The notes: generated by a model not told the origin, from the sequence alone. 64,000 nucleotides of DNA from JAFGMQ01 sp036733345 (GCA_036733345.1 DAINAR010000005.1:1-64000), one strand, 5' to 3'. Counted from the stretch's first letter, positions 51,366-61,618 are shown. Translations and numbers: made by a program.

Positions 51366-54011
51366 ATGAATTCAAAAGAGATTAGAGATAAATTTTTGGC
51401 TTATTTCAAGTCAAATGGCCATGAAATTGTGGAAAGTTCCTCCTTGATTCCCAAGGATGATCCAACTTTGCTTTTTACAAATTCAGGGATGGTGCAATTC
51501 AAGAGGAGTTTCCTTGGTCAGGAGAACAGAGGCTATACAAGGGCGGCCACTTCCCAGAAATGTGTCAGGGCAGGCGGAAAGCACAATGATCTGGACAATG
51601 TGGGTTATACATTGAGGCACCATACTTTCTTTGAGATGCTTGGGAATTTCTCTTTTGGAGATTATTTCAAGGAGGAGGCAATTCTGTGGGCGTGGGAACT
51701 GTTGACTGAGGGATACGGACTTACGAAGGACCGATTATATGTTTCAGTATATAATGATGATGACGAGGCCTTCAGGATATGGGAGAAAAAAATTGGCGTC
51801 CCGGCTGAAAGGATAGTGCGCTTGGGTGAAAAAGATAACTTTTGGGCCATGGGAGATACTGGCCCGTGCGGGCCATGCTCTGAAATCCTGTTCGATCAGG
51901 GACCATCACTGGGATGCGGAAAACCTGATTGCGGTCCGGGATGCGATTGCGACAGATATCTGGAAATCTGGAATCTGGTTTTTACTCAGTTTGATCGTGA
52001 CGCTGAAGGAGAATTGACTCCGCTTCCAAGACCGAATATTGATACAGGTATGGGACTGGAAAGACTTGCTGCCGTGATTCAGGGTGTTTCCTCAAACTAT
52101 GACACTGATCTTTTTCAACCGATTATAGGCTTGATTCAGGAATTATCAAATAAAAAGTACGGAAGTGACAACAAGCAGGATGTTGCCTTCAGGGTCATAT
52201 CGGACCATGCACGTGCGATTACATTTCTAATCGGTGATGGAATTATGCCTTCAAATGAAGGCAGAGGCTATGTTTTGAGACGTATTATTCGCAGGGCAAT
52301 TCGTTACGGCCAGGTACTCGGCCTTAAAGAAGGCTTTCTGTGTCCCATTATCAGCAGGGTAATTGAAATCATGGGGCCGTTCTATGATGAACTTGTCAAA
52401 TCCAGCAGCTTCATAGAAGGAGTCGCAGGCAATGAAGAAAAAAGATTTTCTGATACCCTCCACTACAGCATGAGGGTGCTTGATGAAGAGATTGAACGGG
52501 TTAAGGCAAACGGCTACAGTGTTATTCCTGGTGAGGCAGTATTCAGACTTTACGATACCTATGGTTTATCTCCTGACATAATAGAGGACGTGGCCAGGGA
52601 TGAAAACCTCGTTGTGGATATGGACGGCTATGAAAAGGCAATGTCAAGGCAAAAGGCCATGTCCCAGGAATCCTGGAAAGGAAGCGGTGAAGAAGATGTC
52701 CCTGAGGTATTCAAGGGAATCCTGGCTCGAGACCTCACAAGGCGTTTTTTAGGCTATGAAACCATTAGCTCAAGATCAAAGGTTGTTGCAATAGTCGCAG
52801 AAGGTAAAGAAGTCTCTTCAGCAGAAGCAGGCAGTAAGGCTGAAGTGGTTCTGGATGAAACCCCTTTTTACGGAAGGGCAGGGGGGCAGGTCGGCGATAC
52901 GGGTTTGTTATTGCAAGAAGGCCTCAGATTCCGTGTGCTGGATACTGTAAAGCTGAGTCAGAAGCTTATTATACATCAGGGTATTGTTGAGTCCGGGACT
53001 ATTTCCGTTGGAAAGGAGGTTGAAGCAAAGGTCGACGAGGTCAAGAGAAATTCAATTGCCCTTAATCATTCCGCCACACACCTTCTTCATAAGGCACTCA
53101 GGGAGGTGCTTGGGGATCATGTAAAGCAGGCTGGTTCTATGGTATCACCGGATAGACTCCGCTTTGATTTCAGCCATTTTACGCAGGTTTCACAGGACCA
53201 TTTGAGAGATGTGGAGAGGATAGTGAACATGCATATCAGGGATAATCTGCCTGTCAGCGTAACTGAGATGTCCAAGGAAGATGCCATGAAAACAGGTGCA
53301 ATGGCCATTTTTGAAGAAAAATACGGTGATGTTGTAAGACTTGTAAGCATTGGTGATGGTGTTAGCATGGAATTATGCGGCGGGACGCATACTGATCGCA
53401 CGGGAAATATCGGTCTTTTTCGGGTTGTATCAGAAAGTGCGGTTGCAGCCAATGTCCGCAGGATAGAGGCAATAACCGGGGAGACAGCTGTTAATTACAC
53501 TCAGAAACAGGATGCTGATCTCCGTTTAACTGCATCCCTGATTAAAACAACTGCAGATGGAGTCGTAGAACGTCTTGAGCGGTTGATGAATGATTACAAA
53601 GAGAAAGAAAAAGAAGTTCAGGCCCTTAAGGCGATGCTTATTTCAAACAAGTCAAAAGACCTGCTTGCTGGAGCCATGGAAATCGACGGTATAAAGGTCG
53701 TGGCATTGGAAATTGATGTCGATTCTGCCAAGGAATTGCGCGAATCAGCCGATCGCATAAGGGATAATCTGAAATCAGGTGTTATATTACTGGGAGCTGT
53801 TAAAGAGGACAGGGCAATGCTGATATGCATGGTTACCAAGGACCTTGTTGGTCGTTTTAATGCCGGAGATATAATCAGACAATTGTCTGCTATCGTGGGA
53901 GGAAAAGGCGGTGGAAGGCCGGATATGGCTCAAGGCGGTGGAAACAGGCCAGAGGATTTGAAGAAGGCTCTCAAAGAATTCGAAGTCTTAATCGAAAAGG
54001 GGGCTTGTTAG
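51366..54011 (+). CDS. alaS: Alanine-tRNA ligase
   Basis: An 881-residue class II synthetase of full length. Aminoacylation core: RDKFLAYFKSNGHEIVESSSLIP, TLLFTNSGMVQFK, and FWAMGDTGPCGPCSEI. Editing domain: NHSATHLLHKAL and CGGTHTDRTGNIGLF, with the zinc ligands His, His, Cys and His. The C-Ala domain ends GGRPDMAQGGGNRPEDL. It lies 240 bases after recA; a weak CGGC...GCCGTTTTTTTT hairpin in between may end recA. Its 3' end overlaps that of convergent bamD by 24 bases. Confidence 0.97.
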   Translation: MNSKEIRDKFLAYFKSNGHEIVESSSLIPKDDPTLLFTNSGMVQFKRSFLGQENRGYTRAATSQKCVRAGGKHNDLDNVGYTLRHHTFFEMLGNFSFGDYFKEEAILWAWELLTEGYGLTKDRLYVSVYNDDDEAFRIWEKKIGVPAERIVRLGEKDNFWAMGDTGPCGPCSEILFDQGPSLGCGKPDCGPGCDCDRYLEIWNLVFTQFDRDAEGELTPLPRPNIDTGMGLERLAAVIQGVSSNYDTDLFQPIIGLIQELSNKKYGSDNKQDVAFRVISDHARAITFLIGDGIMPSNEGRGYVLRRIIRRAIRYGQVLGLKEGFLCPIISRVIEIMGPFYDELVKSSSFIEGVAGNEEKRFSDTLHYSMRVLDEEIERVKANGYSVIPGEAVFRLYDTYGLSPDIIEDVARDENLVVDMDGYEKAMSRQKAMSQESWKGSGEEDVPEVFKGILARDLTRRFLGYETISSRSKVVAIVAEGKEVSSAEAGSKAEVVLDETPFYGRAGGQVGDTGLLLQEGLRFRVLDTVKLSQKLIIHQGIVESGTISVGKEVEAKVDEVKRNSIALNHSATHLLHKALREVLGDHVKQAGSMVSPDRLRFDFSHFTQVSQDHLRDVERIVNMHIRDNLPVSVTEMSKEDAMKTGAMAIFEEKYGDVVRLVSIGDGVSMELCGGTHTDRTGNIGLFRVVSESAVAANVRRIEAITGETAVNYTQKQDADLRLTASLIKTTADGVVERLERLMNDYKEKEKEVQALKAMLISNKSKDLLAGAMEIDGIKVVALEIDVDSAKELRESADRIRDNLKSGVILLGAVKEDRAMLICMVTKDLVGRFNAGDIIRQLSAIVGGKGGGRPDMAQGGGNRPEDLKKALKEFEVLIEKGAC

Positions 54012-54716
54012 GCTTTTCCACCATGATTCATCGTTTTTTCTGCTTTCCTCAGCAAGCTTTTCCCTGCTTTTATATATATATTCAAGCGCTTCGTGGTATT
54101 GCCCAAAGTCAGGATAATTTTTGAGCAAGCTGCGGTACCTGTCAACAGCTGTCCTGTATTTCTCCATTTTATAGTAAAAATGGCCAACATACAATTCATA
54201 TTTTGCCAGATAAATGTAACATTGCCTTATTTTTAAGGCTGCTTTTTTTGTATATTCGGATTTTGGAAAGTTTTTTACAAGACGTTCAAATTCTTCCTTA
54301 GCTTCTATGGTATGAGATTGATCCCTGTCGATAGATTTGACCTGGCTGTATTGGCTCATACCTCTCTGGTAAATAACATAGGGGATCTTTGGATTTTTTG
54401 GGTGTAATTTTTCAAACTCGCTGTAGGCATCATATGCCTCATTATACAAGTCTCTCATATAAAGTGAATCAGCCATCTTTAATTCAGCTTCCAGAGCGTA
54501 CTTGCTGTATGGGTACCTGTCCTTAACCTTCTGAAAGGCTTTGGTAGCTGACTCAAAATAACCTTTTTCATAATTTTCAATACCTTCCTTCATAAGTTCA
54601 GCCGGAGTCATTTCTTCTTCTGAAAAAAAACGGTCCCACATGGCACAACCGCAGAAAAAAAATATCATTAGGATGAATAAAAATGACAACCTGAGAATAG
54701 TAGAATATTTAGACAT
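53988..54716 (-). CDS. bamD: Outer membrane assembly lipoprotein BamD
   Basis: A 242-residue lipoprotein of the beta-barrel assembly machine, with a signal peptide ending in a lipobox-like FCGC (Cys24). Five TPR-like helical pairs follow: ELMKEGIENYEKGYFESATKAFQKV, RYPYSKYALEAELKMADSLY, YNEAYDAYSEFEKLHPKN, and so on, with KEEFERLVKNFPKSEYTKKA. Length is normal for BamD. It is convergent with alaS and the last 24 coding bases are shared. This implies an LPS- or outer-membrane-bearing cell. Confidence 0.92.
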   Translation of the reverse strand: MSKYSTILRLSFLFILMIFFFCGCAMWDRFFSEEEMTPAELMKEGIENYEKGYFESATKAFQKVKDRYPYSKYALEAELKMADSLYMRDLYNEAYDAYSEFEKLHPKNPKIPYVIYQRGMSQYSQVKSIDRDQSHTIEAKEEFERLVKNFPKSEYTKKAALKIRQCYIYLAKYELYVGHFYYKMEKYRTAVDRYRSLLKNYPDFGQYHEALEYIYKSREKLAEESRKNDESWWKSLTSPLFD

Positions 54717-54901
54717 AAAAACCTTTGATAATTTTTAATTTTTAGTCCAGGACCAGCAACAGATCGATAAGATGGGTCCACACACTAACATAGCCAAATT
54801 CCAGAATAAGGCAATCAGGCTCAGGCTTTTTCACCGGCATTTAATGTCTGATTTGCAACTGTGGCCGCCATAAATCGATTCTTAGCTGATCAAAAAGGGA
54901 T

Positions 54902-55816
54902 CTATTTTAAACTTTCCAGGTATTTTTCTGCCGAAAAAGCAGCAGCAGCACCTTCACCAACCGATGTGGATACCTGTCTTAAAAGTTTGGATCTAATATC
55001 TCCTGCAGCGAAAATGCCGGGACATGATGTTTCCATGTTATTATCTGTAATAACAAAACCATTCCGGTCGAGATCCAGAAGCCCTTCAGCAAGGTCATTG
55101 TTCGCATTATTTCCAATAAAAACAAAAACACCCTGGACAGGGAGAAAGGTGGATTCGTTGGTTTTTACATTTTTTATGTCCAGTCCTTCGACACTGTTTT
55201 TACCCGCAATTCTTTTTGGCACTGTATCCCATATAGGGACAATTTTATTATTAGCAAAAGCCCTTTCCTGAAGCACTTTTGTAGCCCTCAATTTGTCCCT
55301 CCGATGTATCAGATATACCCTGCTCGCAAAACGAGTCAAAAATAGGGCCTCCTCTACCGCGGTATCGCCACCTCCAATCACTGCCACTTCCTGGTCCCTG
55401 AAAAAAGGCCCATCACATGTTGCGCAGTATGAAACTCCTTTTCCGGTCAAAAGGTTTTCGCCTTCAATTAACAGTTTTTGCGGTGTGGCACCAGAGGCCA
55501 GAATTAGCGCTTTTGTCTCAAGGTTCTCTTTTTCAGTCAAGACAATTATCTTCCCTTTACTGACTTCTAAGCCTGTGGCCTCCTGAGCCCGGATAAGGAG
55601 ATTAAATTTTTCGGCCTGGCGCTTCATCCTGTCTACAAGTTCAAAGCCTGATATCCCTTCCGGAAAACCAGGGTAATTCTCGACCCAGTCCGTATTGAGA
55701 ATTTGACCACCGGGAGAGAATTTTTCGAGCAGAATTATATTAAGGCGGGCCCTTGCAGCATAAAGACCTGCTGTTAAACCGGCAGGCCCTGCTCCAATAA
55801 TGATTAAGTCTTTCAT
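54902..55816 (-). CDS. trxB: Thioredoxin reductase
   Basis: A 304-residue low-molecular-weight flavoprotein disulfide reductase. FAD motif LIIGAGPAGLTAGLYAAR at the start, the redox pair in SYCATCDGPFF, the NADPH motif VIGGGDTAVEEALFLT and the closing FAD motif GIFAAGDIR. It reduces thioredoxin with NADPH; trxA lies 268 bases upstream in the same direction. Ordinary length and motifs. Confidence 0.95.
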   Translation of the reverse strand: MKDLIIIGAGPAGLTAGLYAARARLNIILLEKFSPGGQILNTDWVENYPGFPEGISGFELVDRMKRQAEKFNLLIRAQEATGLEVSKGKIIVLTEKENLETKALILASGATPQKLLIEGENLLTGKGVSYCATCDGPFFRDQEVAVIGGGDTAVEEALFLTRFASRVYLIHRRDKLRATKVLQERAFANNKIVPIWDTVPKRIAGKNSVEGLDIKNVKTNESTFLPVQGVFVFIGNNANNDLAEGLLDLDRNGFVITDNNMETSCPGIFAAGDIRSKLLRQVSTSVGEGAAAAFSAEKYLESLK

Positions 55817-56084
55817 TATGTTATGTTCCCTTAAAAACTATAATAAAGTATATTTATCTATACCTGACAGTTTCGCCATATGTTTTCTTTGCAGGGCGTT
55901 ACTTTGCATTTAATAAAGGTCTCGTATCTGCTCAGTATAAATAATTCTTCTGCCTTTAACATGGAGTTTTTTAAAAAGCCATCAAATAAAGAAAATAAAA
56001 GTTTGTCTGTTCTCATTTTTATATGAAAATCCTTGCAACTTGAATCTTAAAAGAAGGATTGATTTTTTTGAAGGTTACCTTTTA

Positions 56085-56408
56085 TTACAGAAGCTTTTTT
56101 AGTTCTTCATCAATATAGTCTTTTGGGTGGGCCCCCACAATCGAATTGGTTAGTTCTCCTCCCTTAAAAAACAGGAGAGTAGGTATACTCCTTATACCAA
56201 ATTTTGCTGGAGTCTGGCGGCTCTGATCAACATCCATCTGTGCAATTTTTATTTTTCCTTTATACTTCTCTGCAAGTTCTTTCACTGCAGGTCCTACCAT
56301 TTTGCAGGGACCGCACCATTCTGCCCAGAAATCGACCATAGCCGGTATGTTAGAATTAATGATCTCATCATCAAAGTTATTGTCTGTTATCTGTAGTATA
56401 TCCGCCAT
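56085..56408 (-). CDS. trxA: Thioredoxin
   Basis: A 107-residue thioredoxin with the active-site WCGPC at residues 31-35, FDDEIINSNIPAMVDFWAEW before it, and the cis-proline loop in RSIPTLLFFKGGE. AAAGGAGA precedes the start. Its partner reductase trxB is the next gene downstream on the same strand. Confidence 0.96.
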   Translation of the reverse strand: MADILQITDNNFDDEIINSNIPAMVDFWAEWCGPCKMVGPAVKELAEKYKGKIKIAQMDVDQSRQTPAKFGIRSIPTLLFFKGGELTNSIVGAHPKDYIDEELKKLL

Positions 56409-56648
56409 AATTTTTCTCCTTTGTGTAAATATTTTAAATTAAATTAATATCCGCAAATAAGTTTGTCAACTGAAAGGACAACATATAATGACCATCGGAA
56501 GATCATACTGCTGTGACACCCCCTTTGACTTTTTCCGTTCAAGAACATGTATTTTCGCTTAAGAAGAATTGTTCTAATGACATGAAATATATTGAATCTG
56601 CCTGTCTTGGATCTATCTGCAGGATGAGAATGAATAAGACAAGGTATC

Positions 56649-57311
56649 CTATTTTTTGGGAGGATTAAGGTCTGGAGGATAAATATATTTCGGATCTATT
56701 TCATAAGTCCATGGCAGGCCCCACCATTGCCAACCGTAGTGACGCCTTTTATCAAACCCCTGGATTTTATTTCTTTTGGCCAGCTGCCTGTAGAATTTAT
56801 GTTTGTCGCTGTCTTGCAGGATAAGGCTGATATTAAAGGAAGGAAATTCGGGCCCCTCAAAACCATCTTCAACATTATATATGTTTTTAAATCCTGCCTG
56901 AACAAGTTCAACGGCTGCAAGTGCACTGCGTGTACCGTCGCGGCTGATTATAAGCAGATTATCGGTTTTTTTAAAGAGTTTAAGTATTTCCTGGATAAAA
57001 GCCTTATTTTTAACACTGTATCGGTAACAATATACATCGTCATTTTTGCCGAATTCGCTGGTCATAAAATGATATGGGAATAGAAATGCATTAATTGGAT
57101 GACCAACAAACTGATATTCAGCCCTTGTACGCACATCAATTAGATAAGTATCAGGCACCGTATTTAGCATATCATATGCTTCAATACTCAAGACAACCTT
57201 GTGCTTAAGTTCCTGGGCAAGGCCATGAGCAGCAAGAATCATAAGCATGCCAATAGTTATAGCGAAAAAACATAATAATGTCTTTTTATTAGTCATTGCA
57301 ATATCTTTCAT
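56649..57311 (-). CDS. Exported rhodanese-like protein lacking the catalytic cysteine
   Basis: A 220-residue protein with an N-terminal signal or anchor (TLLCFFAITIGMLMILAAHGLAQ) and one rhodanese domain (TYLIDVRTRAEYQFVGHPINA...). The active-site loop, normally CRxGxRS, reads SRDGTRS with Ser123, so persulfide transfer by the usual route is not possible. The C-terminal extension (residues 160-220, KRRHYGWQWWGLPWTYEIDP) is rich in tryptophan and tyrosine and unfamiliar. The start may be 57311 or 57296. It probably acts in the periplasm as a binding rather than a catalytic domain. Confidence 0.82.
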   Translation of the reverse strand: MKDIAMTNKKTLLCFFAITIGMLMILAAHGLAQELKHKVVLSIEAYDMLNTVPDTYLIDVRTRAEYQFVGHPINAFLFPYHFMTSEFGKNDDVYCYRYSVKNKAFIQEILKLFKKTDNLLIISRDGTRSALAAVELVQAGFKNIYNVEDGFEGPEFPSFNISLILQDSDKHKFYRQLAKRNKIQGFDKRRHYGWQWWGLPWTYEIDPKYIYPPDLNPPKK

Positions 57312-57618
57312 GATTTGTCAGGCCAATAACTATTAAAGCCTTAAGTGAGAGGTTTAATTTCTCCAAGACTGTCAATTCTATCCGGACAAGGGTAAATTTG
57401 AAAAACTAAATTTTCGTTAAATTTATAATTTTTCGAAAAAATAACTACTCATATCATGCTTGAAGTTATCCTAATTAATACAGGAATGAATTATTTGTCA
57501 ATTAAAAATGTTTTTTATTTCAGTAAGCAAACAGCGCATCAATCCATCCGTATATAAAGTAATTGATTCGTCTTTTTCGTAGAAATTACAATTTTTCTTG
57601 TTAATTATACTATATATT

Positions 57619-59337
57619 CTAAATGTTTTTCTCCGCAGACCAGCTTGAATGAAATTCATTCATCACATCACTGATATTCTTTCCGATTGTTATGTAATCT
57701 TCATCGTTCAGATTAGCCAGGGAGACACGAATAGACCATTTGGGACCGGCAAATCCATATCCAGGTAAAAGTACAGTATATTTTTCAGCAGCTAGACGAA
57801 GAAGAAAGTCAAGCGGTGAGTAAGTCTTCCGCAGATAGTCGGTAAATTGAGATCCGTATCTTGTGTTTGCCATTTCAGCGATGTCAATAAGTGCGTAGTA
57901 ATGTGTCTTATCGGGTCCTTCCGGTGCCTTAAGATTAAGCTGATCATAAAGATTTCTTATGCGCGCAGTAAGAATTGCCTGAATGGATTTTTTATACGCT
58001 TTTTCCTTATCAAGAAGTTCATAAAGAGAGAATAAAGCCATAATACATTGCTGAGGTGTAGAAAGTCCACCCGTATGAGCAAGTGCCACATCGCGGCTGT
58101 CCATAACAATACGATCTATAAACTTTATTTTATCAGGTGTTGTTGAGTCAATTCCGTATCTCATATTAAGGTCTGTTTTATCCTTTTCGGGCAAATTTCC
58201 GATCATCCTGTCAATAACATTATTCTCGTGGAGCATTATGACACCTAGGCGCCAGCCGGTTACTCCAAAGTATTTTGAATATGAATAAACACCAATAGTA
58301 TTACCAGGAATCTCCTCAAGAAGGTCATGAAATTCATTTACAAACGGAGCATATACAGTGTCTGTAAGTACGATAAGGTCACGCCTTTTAGTTTTAATAA
58401 TTCTGGCTATATTTTTAACAGCATTCGAACTCATACTCACCGAACCGGGATTCATGGGGTTGACCATGAATAAGGCCTTTATTCTTTTGTCCTCAAGCTT
58501 GGCAATTTCCTTGTCAGAGACCTCCCACCCTTTATCCTCGTCACTCTCTATATGTATTGGTTTAAGGTTGAAGTCATTGAGCAGTGGAATCTCAAGGTAT
58601 GGTGAAAAGATCGGAGTTATAATCGCAATATGGTCTCCTTGCGCCAGGATTTTATTCTCCTTAAGTGACTGAAATATGTATATCATGGCAGCAGTTGCTC
58701 CCTCTGTTGCAAAGAGGTCGAATTTCCCTTCAGGAATATGTCCAGGTCTAAAATGAATGTGGTTAAGGTAAGCTGAAATAATATTTTCAATATTTGTAAG
58801 TATTCTCGGAGGGCTGGGATAAAAATCTCCAAGAGCCGCATCTACAAGCTCAAAAACAAGGTCGTCAGGATTCAGTCCAAGTTCCTTTTCTGCAAAAGTC
58901 ACTGCATTTTTCAGGAATATTTTTTCCTTTTCTGTGCATCTGGTCTCTATATATTCGTCAAGCTGTTCTGAAATTCTATTTTTTGAAGGTCTAAGACCGA
59001 GATTTTTTGTCGGGCCCAGTTTTCCTGCCAGTTCACTGGAGAAGGTGTGTAGCTTTGAGAAAGCCTCTCTTACGGTAGTATTTAGAAAATTTGGATTCCC
59101 GCGGCCGGCATTCAGGACTCGGCATGCTTTACCGGCCCTGATCTGCATATTGCATGATTTTTGTGCGGTATCAATAAGCACGTTTTTGAATTCAAAGGGG
59201 CTTAATGCCTCGTAGGCTGACCTTGCCTCCGGTGGCATCGGCCTTATTATCTGCTGAGCATAAACTAAGGAAGACAATATGGGTATAAAGAAAAGAAAAA
59301 ATGCGACTTGCGTTAATATGATGTTTTGCTTTTTCAT
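57619..59337 (-). CDS. Aspartate 4-decarboxylase-like PLP enzyme with signal peptide
   Basis: A 572-residue fold-type I aminotransferase of the AsdA (aspartate transaminase/aspartate 4-decarboxylase) type, which in homologues converts aspartate to alanine and CO2. GNPNFLNTTVREAF, TEGATAAMIYIFQSL, MVNPMNPGSVSMS and YSYSKYFGVTGWRLG with PLP-lysine K355 are visible. The N-terminus is a clear signal peptide (hydrophobic residues 6-25, cleavage near VYA-QQ), behind a strong AGGAGG, so the enzyme would be exported. Cytosolic AsdA enzymes are of similar length without it. PLP loading in the periplasm is unusual. Function by homology only. Confidence 0.82.
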   Translation of the reverse strand: MKKQNIILTQVAFFLFFIPILSSLVYAQQIIRPMPPEARSAYEALSPFEFKNVLIDTAQKSCNMQIRAGKACRVLNAGRGNPNFLNTTVREAFSKLHTFSSELAGKLGPTKNLGLRPSKNRISEQLDEYIETRCTEKEKIFLKNAVTFAEKELGLNPDDLVFELVDAALGDFYPSPPRILTNIENIISAYLNHIHFRPGHIPEGKFDLFATEGATAAMIYIFQSLKENKILAQGDHIAIITPIFSPYLEIPLLNDFNLKPIHIESDEDKGWEVSDKEIAKLEDKRIKALFMVNPMNPGSVSMSSNAVKNIARIIKTKRRDLIVLTDTVYAPFVNEFHDLLEEIPGNTIGVYSYSKYFGVTGWRLGVIMLHENNVIDRMIGNLPEKDKTDLNMRYGIDSTTPDKIKFIDRIVMDSRDVALAHTGGLSTPQQCIMALFSLYELLDKEKAYKKSIQAILTARIRNLYDQLNLKAPEGPDKTHYYALIDIAEMANTRYGSQFTDYLRKTYSPLDFLLRLAAEKYTVLLPGYGFAGPKWSIRVSLANLNDEDYITIGKNISDVMNEFHSSWSAEKNI

Positions 59338-59906
59338 TCAGGCTCCTCCTGTACAACTGTTTGCATTCCTATGATTTTATCTTTTTTTATATTATTTTCT
59401 GGCATTATTTTCAACATAATAGAGTTTTCTCTGATTCACCATCAGGTCATTATATGTCATTCAACTGGCAGACGGACTTAAGCACAGGCAACGTGCTGAT
59501 TTGAGTTATGGAATTTAAGTATACTGTCTTAGGGTTGAAAATAGCCATTCTGCAATTTACAGATAAAAACCTTATCATGAAAAACATGTTGAATTTTTTT
59601 ATGAGGAAAAATATTGTCGATAGCTTAATAAATTTGGGCTAAATATTAAGAGAGTGTTTATATGAAAGAGGCTTTTAAAACTAAATGATCCAAAAAACTT
59701 GCAGAAAATCTGAAAAAATTCTATATAATTCAAATATCTTTTTTTGTATTTTGACGTTGCACTAAAAAAATTGTAGTCTTTACCCTCTCAGATATTTTTA
59801 CTAAGAAGAATTTGGACATCTGGGGCGGTCAAATAAGGAACATCAACCAATAATCACAACTGGCAAAGAAGGCAAATCTATAAGTTTATATTAGGAGGAA
59901 TTATTG
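59338..59906. other. Intergenic region between divergent genes, no gene recognised
   Basis: About 570 AT-rich bases between the divergent PLP-enzyme and ETF-QO genes. It must contain both promoters. I saw no convincing ORF, RNA or repeat. Confidence 0.45.
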
Positions 59907-61607
59907 ATGGAAGAAAGAGATATCATGGAAGTGGATGTTCTTTTTGTTGGTGGAGGGGTAGCCTCTCTTAGTGGGGCTCTTCATTTAACGAACCTGATAA
60001 ACGCGCATAATGAAAAGGTGGAGAAGGGAGGTCAGGGCGAAAAAATTGATGAGCTCATGATTGCAGTTCTGGAAAAATCTTCTTATCTTGGAGCGCATGC
60101 CCTTTCTGGAGCCGTTATGGATCCTTCTCCGCTCAAAGAGCTGATCCCGGATTTTAAAGAAAAGGGAGCTCCACTCGACGCCGAGGTAACGAGTGAGGAT
60201 GTTTGCCTTCTAACCAAGAATGGCATGATTAAGTCCCCAATTACTCCTCCTCCGCTCAACAACCACGGAAACTATATTGTTTCTCTATCTAAATTGACTG
60301 AATGGCTGGCGGGAATTGTTGAGGAGAGCGGCGTTAACATATTTCCCGGTTTTGCAGGGACCGAGGTGCTTTACGACGGGGATCGAGTTGTTGGTGTTCG
60401 TACAGGTGATAAGGGTATAGATGCTGAAGGGAATAAGAAGGGAAACTTTGAGCCCGGAATCGATCTGCAGGGAAAGGTCACTGTTTTTGGAGAGGGAACT
60501 AGAGGGAGCCTTGCAAAAACTCTTATAAAAAAGTTTAATCTGGATGAAGGAAAAAATCCGGATTCCTATGTGGTTGGCGTAAAGGAAGTATGGGAGGTTC
60601 CAGAAGGATCTTTCAAGCCTGGACATGTGATCCATACGATGGGCTATCCGCTCAAAAGCAATACATATGGGGGTGGGTTTGTTTACGGTATGAATGATAC
60701 TCAGGTAGCTGTTGGTTTGCTTACAGGGCTTGATTTTGCAGACCCGTATCTGGATCCACATCTTGAGTTCCAGAAATTTAAAATGCATCCTTATATTTCA
60801 AAAATATTCAAAGATGGAAAGATGGTCCAATATGGAGCAAAAACAGCTCCGGTTGGAGGTTATTTTTCAATACCAAAACTGGCTTTTGAAGGGGGGGTTA
60901 TCATCGGAGATTCAGCGAATCTTTTCATAAGCCAGAAAATTAAAGGCGTTCATGTTGCAATGAAATCGGGTATGCTGGCAGCAGAGACTATTTTTGAGGC
61001 CCTGCTGAAAAATGACTTTTCAGAGGCCCAGCTTAGCAATTATGAAAAGGCATTATATGACAGCCAGATAGGGAAAGAACTTTATAAGGTCAGAAATTTT
61101 CATCAGGCCTTTGAGAAAGGTTTATGGGTCGCTTTATTCAAAGCAGGCCTTCAATTTATACTCGGCGGTAGGATACTTAAAAACCGCCTTAGTACAAAGC
61201 CGGATTATACACATCAGAAGTCAGTTAAAGAAGTATTCGGTAGCGATACACCTACAGATGAGCAGAGAGGCTTAATCAAGTTCGACGGCCAAAAGACTTT
61301 TGATAAAGAGACTGATGTATATTATTCAGGCTCAACGCACGAGGAACAACAGCCTTCACATCTTAAGATACTGGATTTGGATATTTGCTATAATAAATGC
61401 CTTCCGCTATACCAGGCACCATGTCAGAGGTTTTGTCCTGCAGACGTATATGACATGACAATAGATGAAGAGACTGGAAAACCGACTATGAAGATAAATT
61501 TTTCCAATTGTCTGCACTGCAAGACATGTGATGTGAAAGATCCTTTTGCAAATATTACATGGGTACCACCTGAAGGCGGAGGAGGACCCAAGTATACAAT
61601 GATGTAA
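59907..61607 (+). CDS. Electron transfer flavoprotein-quinone oxidoreductase
   Basis: A 566-residue ETF-QO that passes electrons from reduced ETF to membrane quinone. FAD motif VLFVGGGVASLSGALHL at the N-terminus, then LEKSSYLGAHALSGAVMDP, VTVFGEGTRGSL and GDSANLFISQKIKGVHVAMKSG. The C-terminal ferredoxin domain has the 4Fe-4S ligands in CQRFCPADVY and NCLHCKTCDVKDP. The start is ATG 59907 (AGGAGG eight bases before), not the TTG directly upstream. It fits fatty-acid or aromatic-acid beta-oxidation with quinone reduction, common in sulfate reducers and syntrophs. No etfAB genes are adjacent. Confidence 0.93.
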   Translation: MEERDIMEVDVLFVGGGVASLSGALHLTNLINAHNEKVEKGGQGEKIDELMIAVLEKSSYLGAHALSGAVMDPSPLKELIPDFKEKGAPLDAEVTSEDVCLLTKNGMIKSPITPPPLNNHGNYIVSLSKLTEWLAGIVEESGVNIFPGFAGTEVLYDGDRVVGVRTGDKGIDAEGNKKGNFEPGIDLQGKVTVFGEGTRGSLAKTLIKKFNLDEGKNPDSYVVGVKEVWEVPEGSFKPGHVIHTMGYPLKSNTYGGGFVYGMNDTQVAVGLLTGLDFADPYLDPHLEFQKFKMHPYISKIFKDGKMVQYGAKTAPVGGYFSIPKLAFEGGVIIGDSANLFISQKIKGVHVAMKSGMLAAETIFEALLKNDFSEAQLSNYEKALYDSQIGKELYKVRNFHQAFEKGLWVALFKAGLQFILGGRILKNRLSTKPDYTHQKSVKEVFGSDTPTDEQRGLIKFDGQKTFDKETDVYYSGSTHEEQQPSHLKILDLDICYNKCLPLYQAPCQRFCPADVYDMTIDEETGKPTMKINFSNCLHCKTCDVKDPFANITWVPPEGGGGPKYTMM

Positions 61608-61618
61608 AGATTGAATTA

